Shown in pieces: positions 49,018-60,437 of a stretch of 64,000 nucleotides of DNA (positions are counted from its first letter, which is position 1; each line of letters starts with the position of its first letter). A model generated the notes under the pieces. That model was not told where the DNA came from. It worked only from the letters and a program-made list of their open reading frames with translations, and did no database searches. This stretch comes from Zingiber officinale. Taxonomy: Eukaryota; Streptophyta; Magnoliopsida; Zingiberales; Zingiberaceae. The DNA is taken from assembly GCF_018446385.1 (NCBI RefSeq), contig NW_024589855.1, positions 1 through 64,000 of the forward strand, in the 5' to 3' direction. Position numbers and translations under genes: made by a program.

Positions 49018-49813
49018 CTGCATTTTGTCAATTTTTTATATTTTTATTTTTTAATTAATTTTATGTATTTTCAAACATTCATGTTATAAAAATAATTTTG
49101 ATACAATATTCAAAATATAATAATAATTATATAAACACATTATTGACGATGTATCAAAATTATATTTAGATAATTAAAAAAGATTAATTTATATATTTTA
49201 AGGATATTATTATCATTTAAATGAAAATTAAACTCGAAGCAATTATTTATCGAACACTCAAATTTTATCTTGTATTAACTTTGAACTTCTATTTGCAAAC
49301 ATTCCATACTTTAGCTTCTTACAAGTTTAAAATAATAAGAAACACTTTTAAATAAACAAAATCTCTCCCAAACACTCCCTTATTTACAGCAATTCCCTTG
49401 ATTCGCAAGCTTCTTCAGTTTAATGGTTTGAACTTCTCGATCTTGACTTGGCACTATTAAAAGAAAAGTCCACTGCTATTACTTATTCAAATAGTGAGAA
49501 AGAAAAGTTCAAATATAAAGTATGGGAATGATTAAATACATAAAGCCTTATGTTTATGCGAACATCAGACTATCATTCTTATAAATAGAAAATGCAAAGA
49601 AATATTTTATGGAAGAATGTTTTTGTTAGGCTTTATCTTTATGCGAACACATTAAGACTATCATTTTCATAAATAGAAAATGCAAAGAAATATTTGAAGT
49701 TTATGGAAGAATGTTTTTGTCATGCTGATAAGTCACAGGTACATTAACGGCACGACTCATGACCATAAAATTTGATGGGTCATGTAGTATGCAAGGGCAT
49801 ATCATTGAGATTA
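48572..49813. other. AT-rich gene-free DNA
   Basis: Contains a (TA)n microsatellite at about 48985-49015 and a local direct repeat around 49549-49700 (ttatctttatgcgaacat...aaatagaaaatgcaaagaaa twice, about 90-110 bp apart). Nothing else was recognised. Confidence 0.5.
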
Positions 49814-50438
49814 GGGGTGTCAAAAAATGAACTCGACTTGACGACCTGACCTGATGAGTAGACCTGAGTCAACCCGAAAAAGATCAAGTTCAGGTTGGGG
49901 GTTTAGGAGTTTGGGTCGGGTTCGGGTTAGTCGGTTTTCGGATTAGAAATTTTTGGGTTAGTTTGAGTTGACCCGGATTGACCCAAATTTAGGTTTTAGT
50001 GAGTTTTTGAGGTTAAATCAAATTTCATTTTAAAAATTATGATGTTTATATATATATCAATTTTAATGTTAATATGATAATGATGACATGTGGAGATAAA
50101 AAAAATAAGAATTATAGGAGAAACAACAACAAAAAAATCATTTTTAATCGGGTTATTTAGGTCGGGTTCGTGTTTAAGTTTAGGGGTTTCGTGTTCAGGT
50201 CATATTCGAGTTCGGGTTGGAATTTTTTATAAATTTTTTTAACCTGACCTGATGAGAGCAGATACAATCTAGAGGATAGACCACTATATTGATTGGTTGA
50301 TTTGAATGAACCCCGCTTATTAAATAGATAATATCTATCCAAATCAACCAATCACCTTTTATGGCCCATCCTCTAGTCGGTAAAGTGTGGACCAGAGGAT
50401 CTCGCCTACAACCCGATGCACTGGAATTAATATCCCTA
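49814..50438. mobile_element. Non-autonomous hAT element
   Basis: The left end TAGGGGTGTCAA and the right end, on the other strand TAGGGATATTAA, are hAT-type. They are flanked by a perfect 8-bp duplication attgagat (49806-49813 and 50439-50446). The interior has gggtCGGGTTCGGGTT-type subterminal words on both sides and holds a smaller MITE. No transposase is present. Confidence 0.8.
50255..50405. mobile_element. MITE nested in the hAT element
   Basis: The arms ctagaggatagacca...gattggttgattt and, on the other strand, ctagaggatgggcca...gattggttgattt pair with each other. About 150 bp. It shares words with the MITE at 44545-44712. Confidence 0.55.
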
Positions 50439-50719
50439 ATTGAGATGACTAATATTGTAACAAAATTAAAAACTTTCTCATTGTCTCTTGAATTTGATGT
50501 TTCAAATTAATTATAATATTATTTAAGAAAAGTGGAAGGTTAATGAATTGATATGCAAACTTATTTAAGAGGAAAACAGACTTAATAATTTGATTCTATC
50601 AACTTTACTATTCAAGGAGCTAAAGATAATGGTATATAGTGTCATCTTGAAGGTTTAGTATCTTCAAAAGCCAAAAGTACTAAAAGCAAAAGCTAAAAGT
50701 TTTAGTATCTTCAACTAAC

Positions 50720-51450
50720 TTGAAGGTTTTTCAATTGAAGAAAAATGTCATCTAGTGTATGTAAACTTAAAACCTCAATATATGGACTTAAACATGCTTT
50801 AAGATAATGGTATATTAAGTTTAATAATATCATTATATCTTTTGGTTTTGAAGAAAATGTTATTGATCATTGCATATACCGAAAGATCAATGGGATCAAA
50901 ATTATTTTTGAGTCCTATATGTCAATGATATTTTACTTGTTACTATTGATTTGGACAAATTGCATAAGATGAATATTCTGTCTTTAAGAATTTTGAAATG
51001 AAAGATATGAGCGAGACATCCTGTGTGATCGAAATTGAATATTCCGTGATAGTTCACAAGGACTATTGAATTGTCGCAAAAAAACTTATATTAAAAGAAC
51101 TTCAGAAAGATTTAATATGAAAAAATGTTCTACTATAATTTATCTAATTCAAAAAGGAAATAAATTTAGTCTTATGTAATGTCCAAAAGATATAGAACGA
51201 AAACAAATGGATTCAATTCCATATGCTTATATTATAGGAAGTCTAATGTATGTCTAGTCTTATGATATATAAAAAGAAATATGTTATATAATGTACAATC
51301 GGTATAACCAACATTTAGTATTCTATTATTCTAAGGTGATTATGATGTTTTAAAAGGATGAATTTTTTTATGCTTAAAGGTATAATGTATCCTACTAAAT
51401 GCTTTATGTTTAATTTATCCAATTTTAAGCCAAATGAGAGAATGTTAGAT
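50720..51450 (+). pseudogene. Copia reverse transcriptase/RNase H fossil
   Basis: Short stretches resemble the Copia RT region (KLKTSIYGLKHAL, then SFGFEENVIDHCIY, and downstream SIPYAYIIGSLMYV at the RT-RNase H junction) on the + strand. The copy is heavily broken, lacks recognisable LTRs and is clearly old. Confidence 0.75.
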
Positions 51451-51477
51451 AATAATTATTATATAATATATATATAG

Positions 51478-51998
51478 AGTGTTGATCTACTGTGGACATT
51501 TCACCATGCGCTCGTGCACACCCACCGATCTAGGTGCCTGGATTAAATCCAGGAACGCCTATATTCCAATTTTTTTATATCAATATTTAAAACAAAAAAT
51601 AACATTACTCCTGAAAATAACATTATACTCTATGAAATTTATTTTTTTTTCTTAAGCACTATAATTCAAAAGGGAAACCTAAACCCTGGAGGAAAAATTT
51701 TGTTGGCTTAAATCCAGTATAACTCAACTTTTAAATAATAAAATCTTAAATGCTAAATACATATAATATACCCCGTGAGCATTTAAAATTTTTAATTTTG
51801 AATACTATCATTTAAGAGGGAATCCTGAACCCTAAACCCTATAGAAATTAATCTTATTCGCTTAAATCCATGATAACCCAACTCCTAAATTTTAAAATTT
51901 TAAATTTTAAATATATATAATATACTCCAAAAAATAAACAAAAAAACTTTGTGCTTGAATCCAGACGTCCTAGGTTTGCACAAGTATACGTGTGTGTG
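51478..51998. mobile_element. Possible decayed MITE
   Basis: The left part (cgtgcacaccc...ctaggtgcctggatt) resembles the inverted right part (cttgtgcaaacctaggacgtctggatt). The interior is AT-rich. Ends and target duplication are uncertain. Confidence 0.35.
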
Positions 51999-52013
51999 CA
52001 TATATATATATAT

Positions 52014-52879
52014 TTGTTATGCTACGGACTCTATCCTACGGATTACTACGGACTTTGCCATGTCATTTTAATTTTAATTTTTTAAATGCAATATTTTCTC
52101 TTTCTTAATTGTTTTCTTCTTCTTCTCGCTGTAACGAAACGCTCACCGCGCTGACTGGACGCGATCGTGTCGGATTTCGGACTGGATGCTGCCGACTGGA
52201 CGCTGCCGACTAGACGCGATCGTGCCGACTGGACGCTGCCGACTGGACGAGATCGCGGCCGGATTCCGGCGCGATCGTGGCCGGATTCCGGACGCGATCA
52301 CGTCCAGTCGTGAGCGTCCAGTACGTCGCGATAGCGGTCGGATTCCGGACGCTATCCCTGATGGGTTCACCTTCTGGTCTATAGTATGGGTGTCTCCAGG
52401 CGGCCGGAGGCCGCCGGCGGTGGGCAGATGGCCGGTGGTAGGGCGTGTGGCGGGCGCGCGAGGAGGCGCGGTGAGCACAGTGAGCAGCGAGAACCAATTG
52501 TTTTGGACGCGACCGGGCGGTGTAGACCATCGCCCCATGGGGTTCGATATGGAACGCTTCGTTGCGATGGGCGGCCTGGGCGGTGGGCATGGCCGGCATC
52601 TGGGCATCGCATACCGCGCGCATGGGCCGGATTGGGCGGAACTGGCGCTGCCCGGCCGGCGGTGGGCGGGTGGGCGGGTGGGCGATGGGCGGGTGGCCGG
52701 CGGCGAGACTGTCACGATGGCCGCCTGGCACGATGGTCGTCTGGCTTGGCACACGAACGGTGTTCGTGGTTTCGGCAACGAGAGAAAAAAAAAGGAAAAG
52801 TTGCATTTAAAAAATTAAAATTAAAATGACATGGCAAAGTCCGTAGCAATCCGTAGGATAGAGTCCGTAACATAACAAA
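52014..52879. mobile_element. Mutator-like long-TIR element with GC-rich cargo
   Basis: Terminal inverted repeats of about 78 bp (52014-52091 and 52802-52879) differ at only two positions by eye and start TTGTTATG[C/T]TACGGACT. Between them lies about 640 bp of very GC-rich DNA, sharply different from the AT-rich TIRs and flanks. Long, nearly identical TIRs around unrelated cargo are the mark of Pack-MULE-type elements. No transposase is present. The target duplication could not be fixed because both flanks are TA repeats. Confidence 0.75.
52186..52818 (+). other. GC-rich captured segment with thioesterase-like stretch
   Basis: An open frame of 210 codons spans the cargo, but frames on the other strand are similarly long, so openness alone means little at this GC content. 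The first part (52143-52330) is built from repeats of gactggacgctgcc and gattccgg. From about 52540 the frame reads MERFVAMGGLG, then HGRHLGIAYRAHGPDWAELAL, which resembles the start of bacterial PaaI-type hotdog thioesterases. After this the similarity fades into Gly/Arg/Trp-rich repeats. There is no evidence that it is expressed or functional. Family assignment is tentative, from pattern recognition only. Confidence 0.35.
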
Positions 52880-52950
52880 ATTCTATATATATATATATAT
52901 ATATAACTTATCTAAAGTAACTTCATGTAGTTGAAGTTACTAATGAAATA

Positions 52951-53945
52951 TATATTTTTGAAAATTTTTAATTCCAATTTGACCTAATTTGGTATTAAAA
53001 ATTTGAATCACTTAAAATATTATTTAAAAAATATGTTTTGTGACATATTTACGATAAGGGCAATGATACGAACGCATAGAAACTTGTTTCATCAAATTCC
53101 GATGTCTCTAGGTCAAGATATAAGCTTTCGGTCTTTGATTTAATTTTTTTTAAATTATTTTAAGTTTTGGGACGAATCTTGGATTCGTCCCAAAATTTGG
53201 GACGAATCCAGGAATTCGTCCCAAAGTTTGGGACGAATATCTGGATTCGTCCCAAAAATTTAAATATCTTTTAAAAAAAAAACCAAATGGGACGCCTTAT
53301 ATACGGACCTAGAGACATCGGAATTTGATGAAATAAATTTCTATGCATTCGTATCATTGTCCTGATCGTAAATATATCCATAAAAATATTTTTTACCAAA
53401 TATTTTTATTTTTGGAATTTTTTAATTCCAATTTGACCTAATTTGGTATTAAAAATTTGAATCACTTAAAATATTATTTAAAAAATATGTTTGGTGATAT
53501 ATTTATGATCAGGGCAACGATACGAACGCATAGAAACTTGTTTCATCAAATTCTGATGTCTATAGGTCAAGATATAAGCTTTCAGACACTAATTTACAAC
53601 CGTTCACTACACAACACCTTTTTAGCTAATAACAACCTATATATGTATTAAAAAATATCTACCTAGAGACATCAGAATTTGATGAAATAAATTTCTATGC
53701 GTTCGTATCATTGTCATGAGCGTAAATATATCCATAAAAATATTTTTTACCAAATATTTTTATTTTTGGAATTTTTTAATTCCAATTTAACCTAATTTGG
53801 TATTAAAAATTTGAATCACTTAAAATATTATTTAAAAAATATGTTTGGTGACATATTTACGATCAGGGCAATGATACGAACGCATAGAAACTTGTTTCAT
53901 CAAATTCCGATGTCTCTAGGTCAAGATATAAGATTTCGATCTTTG
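52951..53945. repeat. Alternating forward/reverse repeat array
   Basis: A unit of about 100-190 bp (containing gatacgaacgcatagaaact and tcaaattccgatgtctctag) appears forward at 52951-53140, reversed at 53306-53400, forward at 53402-53585, reversed at 53661-53757 and forward at 53758-53945. Adjacent forward and reverse copies can pair over more than 80 bp, giving two large hairpins. Copies are about 90-95% alike by eye. Confidence 0.85.
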
Positions 53946-53964
53946 ATTTAATTTATTTTAAATT

Positions 53965-54060
53965 AATTTAAGTTTTCGGACGAATCCCTAAATTCGTCCC
54001 AAAATTTGGGACGAATCCAGAAATTCGTCCCAATTTTAGGGACGAAATTGGGAACAAAAA
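53965..54060. repeat. Left subterminal repeats of the CACTA element
   Basis: Four or more gggacgaat/attcgtccc words in both orientations, the same words that fill the right end. A related cluster lies at 53165-53270 inside the repeat array. Confidence 0.8.
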
Positions 54061-54109
54061 ATATTTGTTCCTAAAAACCCTAGATCTAATTCCCAACCCG
54101 ATTCTTTTT

Positions 54110-54490
54110 CCCTTCTCTCTTTTCTTTCCTCTCTCTCCCCCGTTCCCCCTTCTTCCCATCTGCGATTTCCAGCTTTCGGCCACATCTCCGACCGATGACG
54201 GCGTGATCTACGACGATCGGCGGTGGAAGGTTTTCGTTTGGTAAGCAAAACGCTCTCGGATCTGCATGGCCGGCGGCGGCAGCCGCTGCCTGGCCGGCGG
54301 CGGCACCTGCTGCCTGGGCTCCGGCAGGCCCTGCATGGCCTCCGGCAGCCTCTGCCTTGCCTCCGGCAGCCTCTGCCTGGCCTCCGGCAGTCCACTGCCT
54401 GGCCTCCGGCAGTCCGCTGCCTGGCCGGCGTGTGGCTGCCCGCTGCCAGGCGATGGCTGGACGGCGTATGGCTACCGCTGTGCACCATTT
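54110..54490 (+). promoter_or_regulatory. GC-rich leader/promoter block of the CACTA element
   Basis: A CpG-rich island in AT-rich DNA. 54260-54440 is a minisatellite of cctccggcagcctctgcctgg-type units (about seven degenerate copies). A GC-rich, CpG-dense region upstream of the transposase is known from En/Spm elements, where it is the methylation-controlled promoter and first exon; the same role is inferred here. Frames on both strands are repeat by-products. Confidence 0.5.
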
Positions 54491-54575
54491 TGGCAGTTGG
54501 CTGGACTGTTTATGGCTGCCGGAATTTGACCATTTTATCAGTTGTTTAAGTTAATATTCAAATATTACTGTCTGA

Positions 54576-54785
54576 ATTGATAATGTTCTTTTGTGCAGGT
54601 CTCATTTTGGCGTGATCTCAGTGTAGTTGAAGACATATTTGTTGACTTCTTTTCGGTATTCTTAAGTTCTTTATTATGCATTTACTTTATATATAAAGTT
54701 AGCTTTAAATAATTTTATTATAGTTGATTAATTGCGTTCCGTCTTTTTGATTAGCTGTTGTTTTTTGTTTTGTCCTCAATGATAA
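54576..54785 (+). repeat. Leader segment duplicated downstream at 60698-60971
   Basis: Shares tttgtgcaggtct, gatctcagtgtagttgaaga, cttttcggtatt and atatataaagtta in order with 60698-60971. A splice acceptor-like ttttgtgcag ends at 54598, so this is probably a 5' UTR exon and intron of the transposase transcript. Confidence 0.85.
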
Positions 54786-54841
54786 GATTTATCTATAGTA
54801 ACTTTTAATAATGTTTAACTAAACAGTTGAATTCAGGTAAA

Positions 54842-57800
54842 ATGCAGAATGAGCGAAGTTGGATGTATAACAAAAATTTGCCTAATCGTCAGGGGTTAAC
54901 TCTTGAGTTTATCACTGGACTGAGGCAATTTTTAAATTTTACATCTACTCAAGTTATGTATATGGATGGCAAGAAGATAAGGTGCGCGTGTAGAAAATGT
55001 CACAATGGGAAATTTTTAGCCACCGATAAAGTTGAAGAACATCTTTGTAGATTTGGTTTTACTCCGAATTATTATAATTGGACAAGTCATGGCGAACCGT
55101 TCATATCTGATGAGGATTATGGACGGAATTTTCAAGCCTCTGCTAGTGGGGATCAGAGTTATTATGAACAATTCAATCCATATCAGAGGATGGTAATTGA
55201 TGCAAGTTGTCAGAATTATATTCCCGAGACGCTTGGTGCAAGTTCTAGTTTTCCTCCAACAAGTGAACAAATGTTTGCCACTAATACATTGCCGTTGGAG
55301 GAGCCTGATGTACCAGGTCTGGATGAAATATATTACAAATTTCAAGAAGTATTGAGTGCTGCAAATGAACCATTATATTCCGGTTGTGACAGTCAGACTA
55401 AATTATCTCTCACATCCAGATTATTAAATATAAAGGCAGATCATAATATGTCGCAAGATTGTTTTAATGATGTTGTTCAAGCGTTTAACGATACATTGCC
55501 ACGTGATCACAGTTTGCCTCTTGATTTTTACAGTATGAAAAAACTGGTGAAAGATTTAGGTCTTCCAGTTGAAAGAATTGATGTTTGCAGAGATGGTTGT
55601 ATGTTATATTGGGGAGATGATGCAGAAGTAGAGGTTTGTAAATTCTGTAATCAAGATAGGTATAAGACAACCAGGAGTCAACAACGACGTAAAGCACACA
55701 GCCAGTTGTTTTATTTACCTTTAACTCCTAGATTACAAAGATTGTATGCATCAAAGGCAACTGCGGAACACATGACTTGGCATGCAACTCATCAAACAGA
55801 AGAGGGTTTAATGTGTCATCCATCAGATGCAGATGCTTGGAAAAATTTTGATAGAACATATCCAGATTTTGCAAAGGAGACTAGAAATATTAGATTATGT
55901 CTATGTGCTGATGGATTTGCTCCGTTTGGTAAATCAGGAAGAAATTATTCTTGTTGGCCAGTTATTTTAACGCCGTATAATCTTCCGCCTGGGATGTGCA
56001 TGAAAATACCTTATATGTTTTTAACATTGGTTGTACCAGGTCCGCAAAATTCAAAGAAGTTAATAGATATTTATATGCAACCTCTGATAGCAGAACTTAA
56101 ACAACTATGGGATGAAGGTGTTCCTACATACGAAGTTCATTCTAACCAGATGTTTATACTGAAGGCTGCTCTTCTTTGGACCATAAATGACTTTCCAGCT
56201 TATGGTATGCTATCAGGTTGGAGTACTGCTGGGATCTTGGGATGCCCAATATGTATGGAGAGATCAAAGTCATTCAGATTGAAACACGGAAAGAAACCAA
56301 GTTATTTTGATTGTCACAGGCAATTCTTACCCACAAATCATAAGTTCAGAAAGAATAAAGATGAATTCACTAAAAATAAGATCGAAAGAACACTTCCGCC
56401 ATTGAGATTGGCAGGTCAAGATATTTGGTACAGAGTGCATCACTTTCCCTCTGTTATTGAACAACCATATGGTACAACATATGAATACGGGAGTACACAT
56501 AAATGGACTAAACGAAGTATATTTTGGGATTTACCGTATTGGTTTAGTCATTTGATACATCATAATCTCGATGTAATGCATATTGAGAAGAATGTTTTTG
56601 ATAATCTGATAAATACTGTGATGGATATCACCGGAAAAACAAAAGACAATCTCAATGCAAGAAAAGATATGCGACTCATATGTAAAAGACCCACTCTTGA
56701 TGTCGATGAAAATAGTAGAGGACCAAAGCCAAAGGCAATTTATACATTAAATAAGGATCAAAGACGTGTCCTATGTGAATGGTTGAAATCTTTGAAATTT
56801 CCAGATGGGTATGTCTCTAATCTTGGAAGATGTGTTGATATGAAAGAATGGAAGTTAATTGGTATGAAAAGTCATGATTGTCATATCATAATGCAAAGAC
56901 GGATTCCTATTGCTTTTAAGGAACTCTTACCACAATTTGTATGGGGAGCGATTACGGAGTTAAGTATTTTCCTACATGATATTTGCTCAACAGTTTTGAA
57001 ACGTTCACACATGGAGAAGTTAGAGAGAGATATTCCAATCATTTTGTGCAATTTGGAAAGAATATTTCCACCCTCTTTTTTTGACTCCATGGAGCATCTT
57101 TTGGTTCACTTGCCATATGAGGCCAAAGTTGGAGGACCCGTTCATTTTCGGTGGATGTATCCATTTGAAAGGTAGAGTGTCTTATTTGTATAATTCGAAT
57201 GTTTGAATGAAAAAAAATATTTCTACTCCTGGATTATTTATATATATATATATATATTTAATATAATTTTATATATCTTCAACAGATTCTTATATCATTT
57301 GAAGAAAAAGGTGAAAAATAAAGCACGAGTTGAAGCCTCTATTGTTAATGCATACATTGTGGAGGAAGTCACCACTTTTGCATCATATTATTTTGAACCT
57401 CATGTTCAATGCAAAAGGCGAAGAGCGGGCAGAAATGATGAGGGTCCTATTGATCCAAATGTTACCTCATTTTCAATTTTTAACTACCTTGGTCGACCAA
57501 GTGGACTATGTAAACAAAGATACTTAACTGGTAAAGAATGGCGAGCAGCCCAAACATATATTTTACTAAATTGTCCAGAGTATCATCATATTACGAGTAA
57601 GTATATATTTTTATTTTTATTTCTTTATTTTTTCAATTATTTGTGTAACAATATGTTTTTTTGAGTAGGATATTTACCAACTTATATTCTGAATTATCGG
57701 CACAAGAGTTCGATCGATTTTGTGAAGAAGAATTTGCTGCATGGTTCAAATCATATGTAAGTAAAAAATCTATATTTGTGTGATACATATGCATACTTTT

Positions 57801-58555
57801 AACAATTTGTGTTTTGACCTTAGGTTCAAGCTAATCAATCTCACCTTGAACAAGAATGGCTAATCCATCTGTCATGGGGTCCAAATTCATGCGTACGCAC
57901 TTGGCCAGCATATTTCATAAATGGATATAATTTTCATACTCAAGACTATGGAATGGGCAAGAATACCATGAATAGTGGGGTGTGCGTATCGTCATCCAAT
58001 GAAGGAGGTCCAAGTAATGATTTTTATGGTTTGTTGGATGAAATTATAGAAGTAGAATACCCAGGACCACAAATGCAAGTTATATTATTTATGTGTCGCT
58101 GGTTTGACCCTATTAGAGGGATGAAAGTGCATCCACATTATAATTTAGTTGAAATAAATCATAAGAGATTTTATAAGAGATATGAACCATTTGTGTTGGC
58201 ACAACAAGCAATTCAAGTATTCTATTCTTCATATCCGAGTTTGAAACGCGATAAGATTGATTGGTGGGCTGTTTGTAAAACTAAAGCACGAAAAAAAATT
58301 GAGGCACGTTGGGAAAACATTGCATATCAACAAGAGGAAGTTTCAAGCACCTTTCAGACTGAGGAATATATTATTCCAACTTTACGAGATCCCAACGGTG
58401 TAGTAATCAACGTAGATAGAAGTGAAATTGATGATGATGATGATGATGATGATGAGGAGGAGGAGGAGGAGGAGGAGGAGGAAGAGGAAGAGGAAGAGGA
58501 GGAAGAGGAAGAGGAGGATGAGGATGATAATGACAATGATGACTTTGATTTTTGA
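54842..58555 (+). CDS. TNP2-type CACTA transposase
   Basis: Join of 54842-57171, 57286-57579, 57669-57756 and 57824-58555; 1147 aa with all introns GT-AG and the phase kept. It cuts and joins CACTA elements at their ends. Domains: transposase-associated N-terminus (MQNERSWMYNKN..., Cys/His cluster CACRKCHNGKFLA at about 45-60); Cys-rich CKFCNQDRYK at about 268; TNP2 core (Transposase_21) about 300-600, ending in the conserved HHNLDVMHIEKNVFDNL; DUF4218-like about 690-800 with VGGPVHFRWMYPFER spanning intron 1; NCPE across intron 2; DUF4216-like about 970-1005 (GLLDEIIEVEYPG, FMCRWFDP). The C-terminus is an Asp then Glu run of about 35 residues encoded by GAT/GAG microsatellite. ATG 54842 is chosen because the family begins close to SWMY; the open frame extends five codons upstream without an ATG. 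I see no interruption, so this gene may still make protein. Confidence 0.88.
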
Positions 58556-58733
58556 TGATGAGTAAGTTTTGTTAGCTTATTTAAAGAAATTTCCCATATT
58601 TTATTGTATATACTGTCTCTTTTATAATTTGATTTACTTTATCTGTTAACACATTGTATTTATTCCTACAGGTCATCAGAGGTCACATTTCATAAATTTC
58701 CCCTCCATCCTTTTCCATAATCTTTACATAAAA

Positions 58734-60437
58734 ATGGTAAGTTTTTAATTATCCTTTGTTATGTATTAGATCTGTAATTAACTTTATTAAATTGTTGAAA
58801 TTTCCAGCATATATTTCGACGTGGTGGACGTAGACGGCGACCACAGGACCAGACACATCCATCACCTGCCAGTGAACCTAATCCACCCCCTACTCAAGCA
58901 GGCCCATCCCATGTGTCTTCTCCACCGGCATCATATTCTCCTGCCAGTGTACCTATGCCACCCTTCATCAGCCGGGCCCTTCTCATGTACCTTCTGCACC
59001 GGTTTCATATTCGCCGCCACAAGTACCTTACCCAGAACAGTTACATGTCCACTCAGATCCTCCTGACTCAGCAAGAAATTCATTTGCTGAGTTTAGGAAT
59101 GATAGAGCCCCTTTAGTCCCCATCGGTGATTCGTAAGTACTATAAAATATTTTATTTGTTAGATCTATCTTAATTATATAATATCATTATTTTGTAATTT
59201 AATGCAGCTTTGAAAATCCGGTACAAGTTGTTCGAGAAATAAATAGGATCGTGAACAACCATTGGGGAGGGGATTCTTTGACATATTCAAGCACTCCACC
59301 GACCACAAAACAACTTTGGTGGAGCGAGTTCAAAGTAAATTTTCTTAACTTTACTTCAATTTTACAGTGATTATATAATAAAATAAATTTCTATTTCAGC
59401 GCTTAAATAATTGGGACCCGAATGACGAAATGGAGATACGAAGAATATTTAAAAAGAAATGTGGCGATCACATTAGACATGTATTAAGTCACGCAAAGAG
59501 TCGGCGGAAAAAACCAAACTTCATCACTGAAGAAAATTGGGAGAGGATCACTCTATTTTGGGCAACGGAGGAAAGTAAACAAAGGAGTGACCTGAATAGA
59601 ATGAATCAATCTCACAATTCTGGTGACTCAAGTGCTATATATGCGGGAGACTCCATTAACATAGATGAGCATAGACGGAGAATGGTAATAGTTTCACTCT
59701 TTCACAAATTTTTAATATATATCAAATTATTTCGTTATTTGAAATAATGTTTTTTTAGACCAAGGAGACAGGGAAGGAGCCTTCTTTCATTGATGCTTTC
59801 ACTCGCACTTTTAAAAAAAAAGATAACACATGGAGTGGGGCGAGAGCAAAAGCAGTCAAGGTTGGAATTAATTTTTATTTTACCTTAATATATGGTTTAA
59901 ATTTAATTAGTTACCTACCATTATTGTCTTAATATTATATGTGTTTCTATTATATCTAATCAATATCGTATGTGTTTTACAAAACAGGAAAAATATGATC
60001 AACTCGAGCTAGCTCAAACATGCTCACAAGCTGGTATCGATAGTCAGGGGTCTGAGGAGTCTGTTGGCAATAATTTGAGTTTATGGTTAGAGGCCAGTGG
60101 AGGACCAAAAGGGGGAAGGATATTGGGGATGGGTTCCTTGAGTAGAACCCAAAGATTAGTTGGAACTTCTTCCTCCACATCAGCACTTACGACCCAAATA
60201 AATACCTTGACTGATGAGGTTAGCCATCTGAAGGAAATAATATCGCAAAGAGACCAAGAAAGGGTGCAAAGAGACCTAGAACGGGCTAATTTGGAGAAAG
60301 ATATTAGAGAAATGCGTCGACAACAAGAATTTATCATGCAACACCTTCAGTTGAGCTCCGCTCAATGTCAGAATCCTCCCAATGATGACGATGATGATGC
60401 CTACGATGATAACGATGATGGCGGTGATGATTTTTGA
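58734..60437 (+). CDS. Second CACTA gene (Transposase_24/TNPA-like), one frameshift
   Basis: Predicted exons 58734-58736 (only the ATG), 58808-59132, 59208-59334, 59400-59684, 59759-59860 and 59988-60437, all with GT-AG borders. The product begins MHIFRRGGRRRRPQDQ, has a Pro/Ser/His-rich spacer, then the plant En/Spm 'Transposase_24' region (VVREINRIVNNHWGGDSLTY, LWWSEFKRLNNWDP, FKKKCGDHIRHVLSHAKSRR, KETGKEPSFIDAFTRTFKKK, WSGARAKAVKEKYDQLE) and a C-terminal coiled coil (EVSHLKEIISQRDQERVQRD) ending in an acidic tail. TNPA-type proteins bind the subterminal repeats and help excision. Exon 2 is one base short of keeping phase: the frame that fits both its start (SSPPASYSPASVP) and its end (PSAPVSYSPPQVPYPEQ) shifts around 58955-58975, so this copy is probably inactivated by a 1-nt deletion. 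The 3-nt first exon is unusual and should be treated as provisional. Confidence 0.7.

Noticed and set aside
53610-53640. CACTACACAACACC as the left terminus of the large CACTA element
   Set aside because: Only the first seven bases match the right terminus and it lies in the loop of a hairpin, with repeat units continuing on both sides.
58354-58536. Poly-serine frame on the - strand
   Set aside because: Antisense of the GAT/GAG run that encodes the acidic tail of the transposase.
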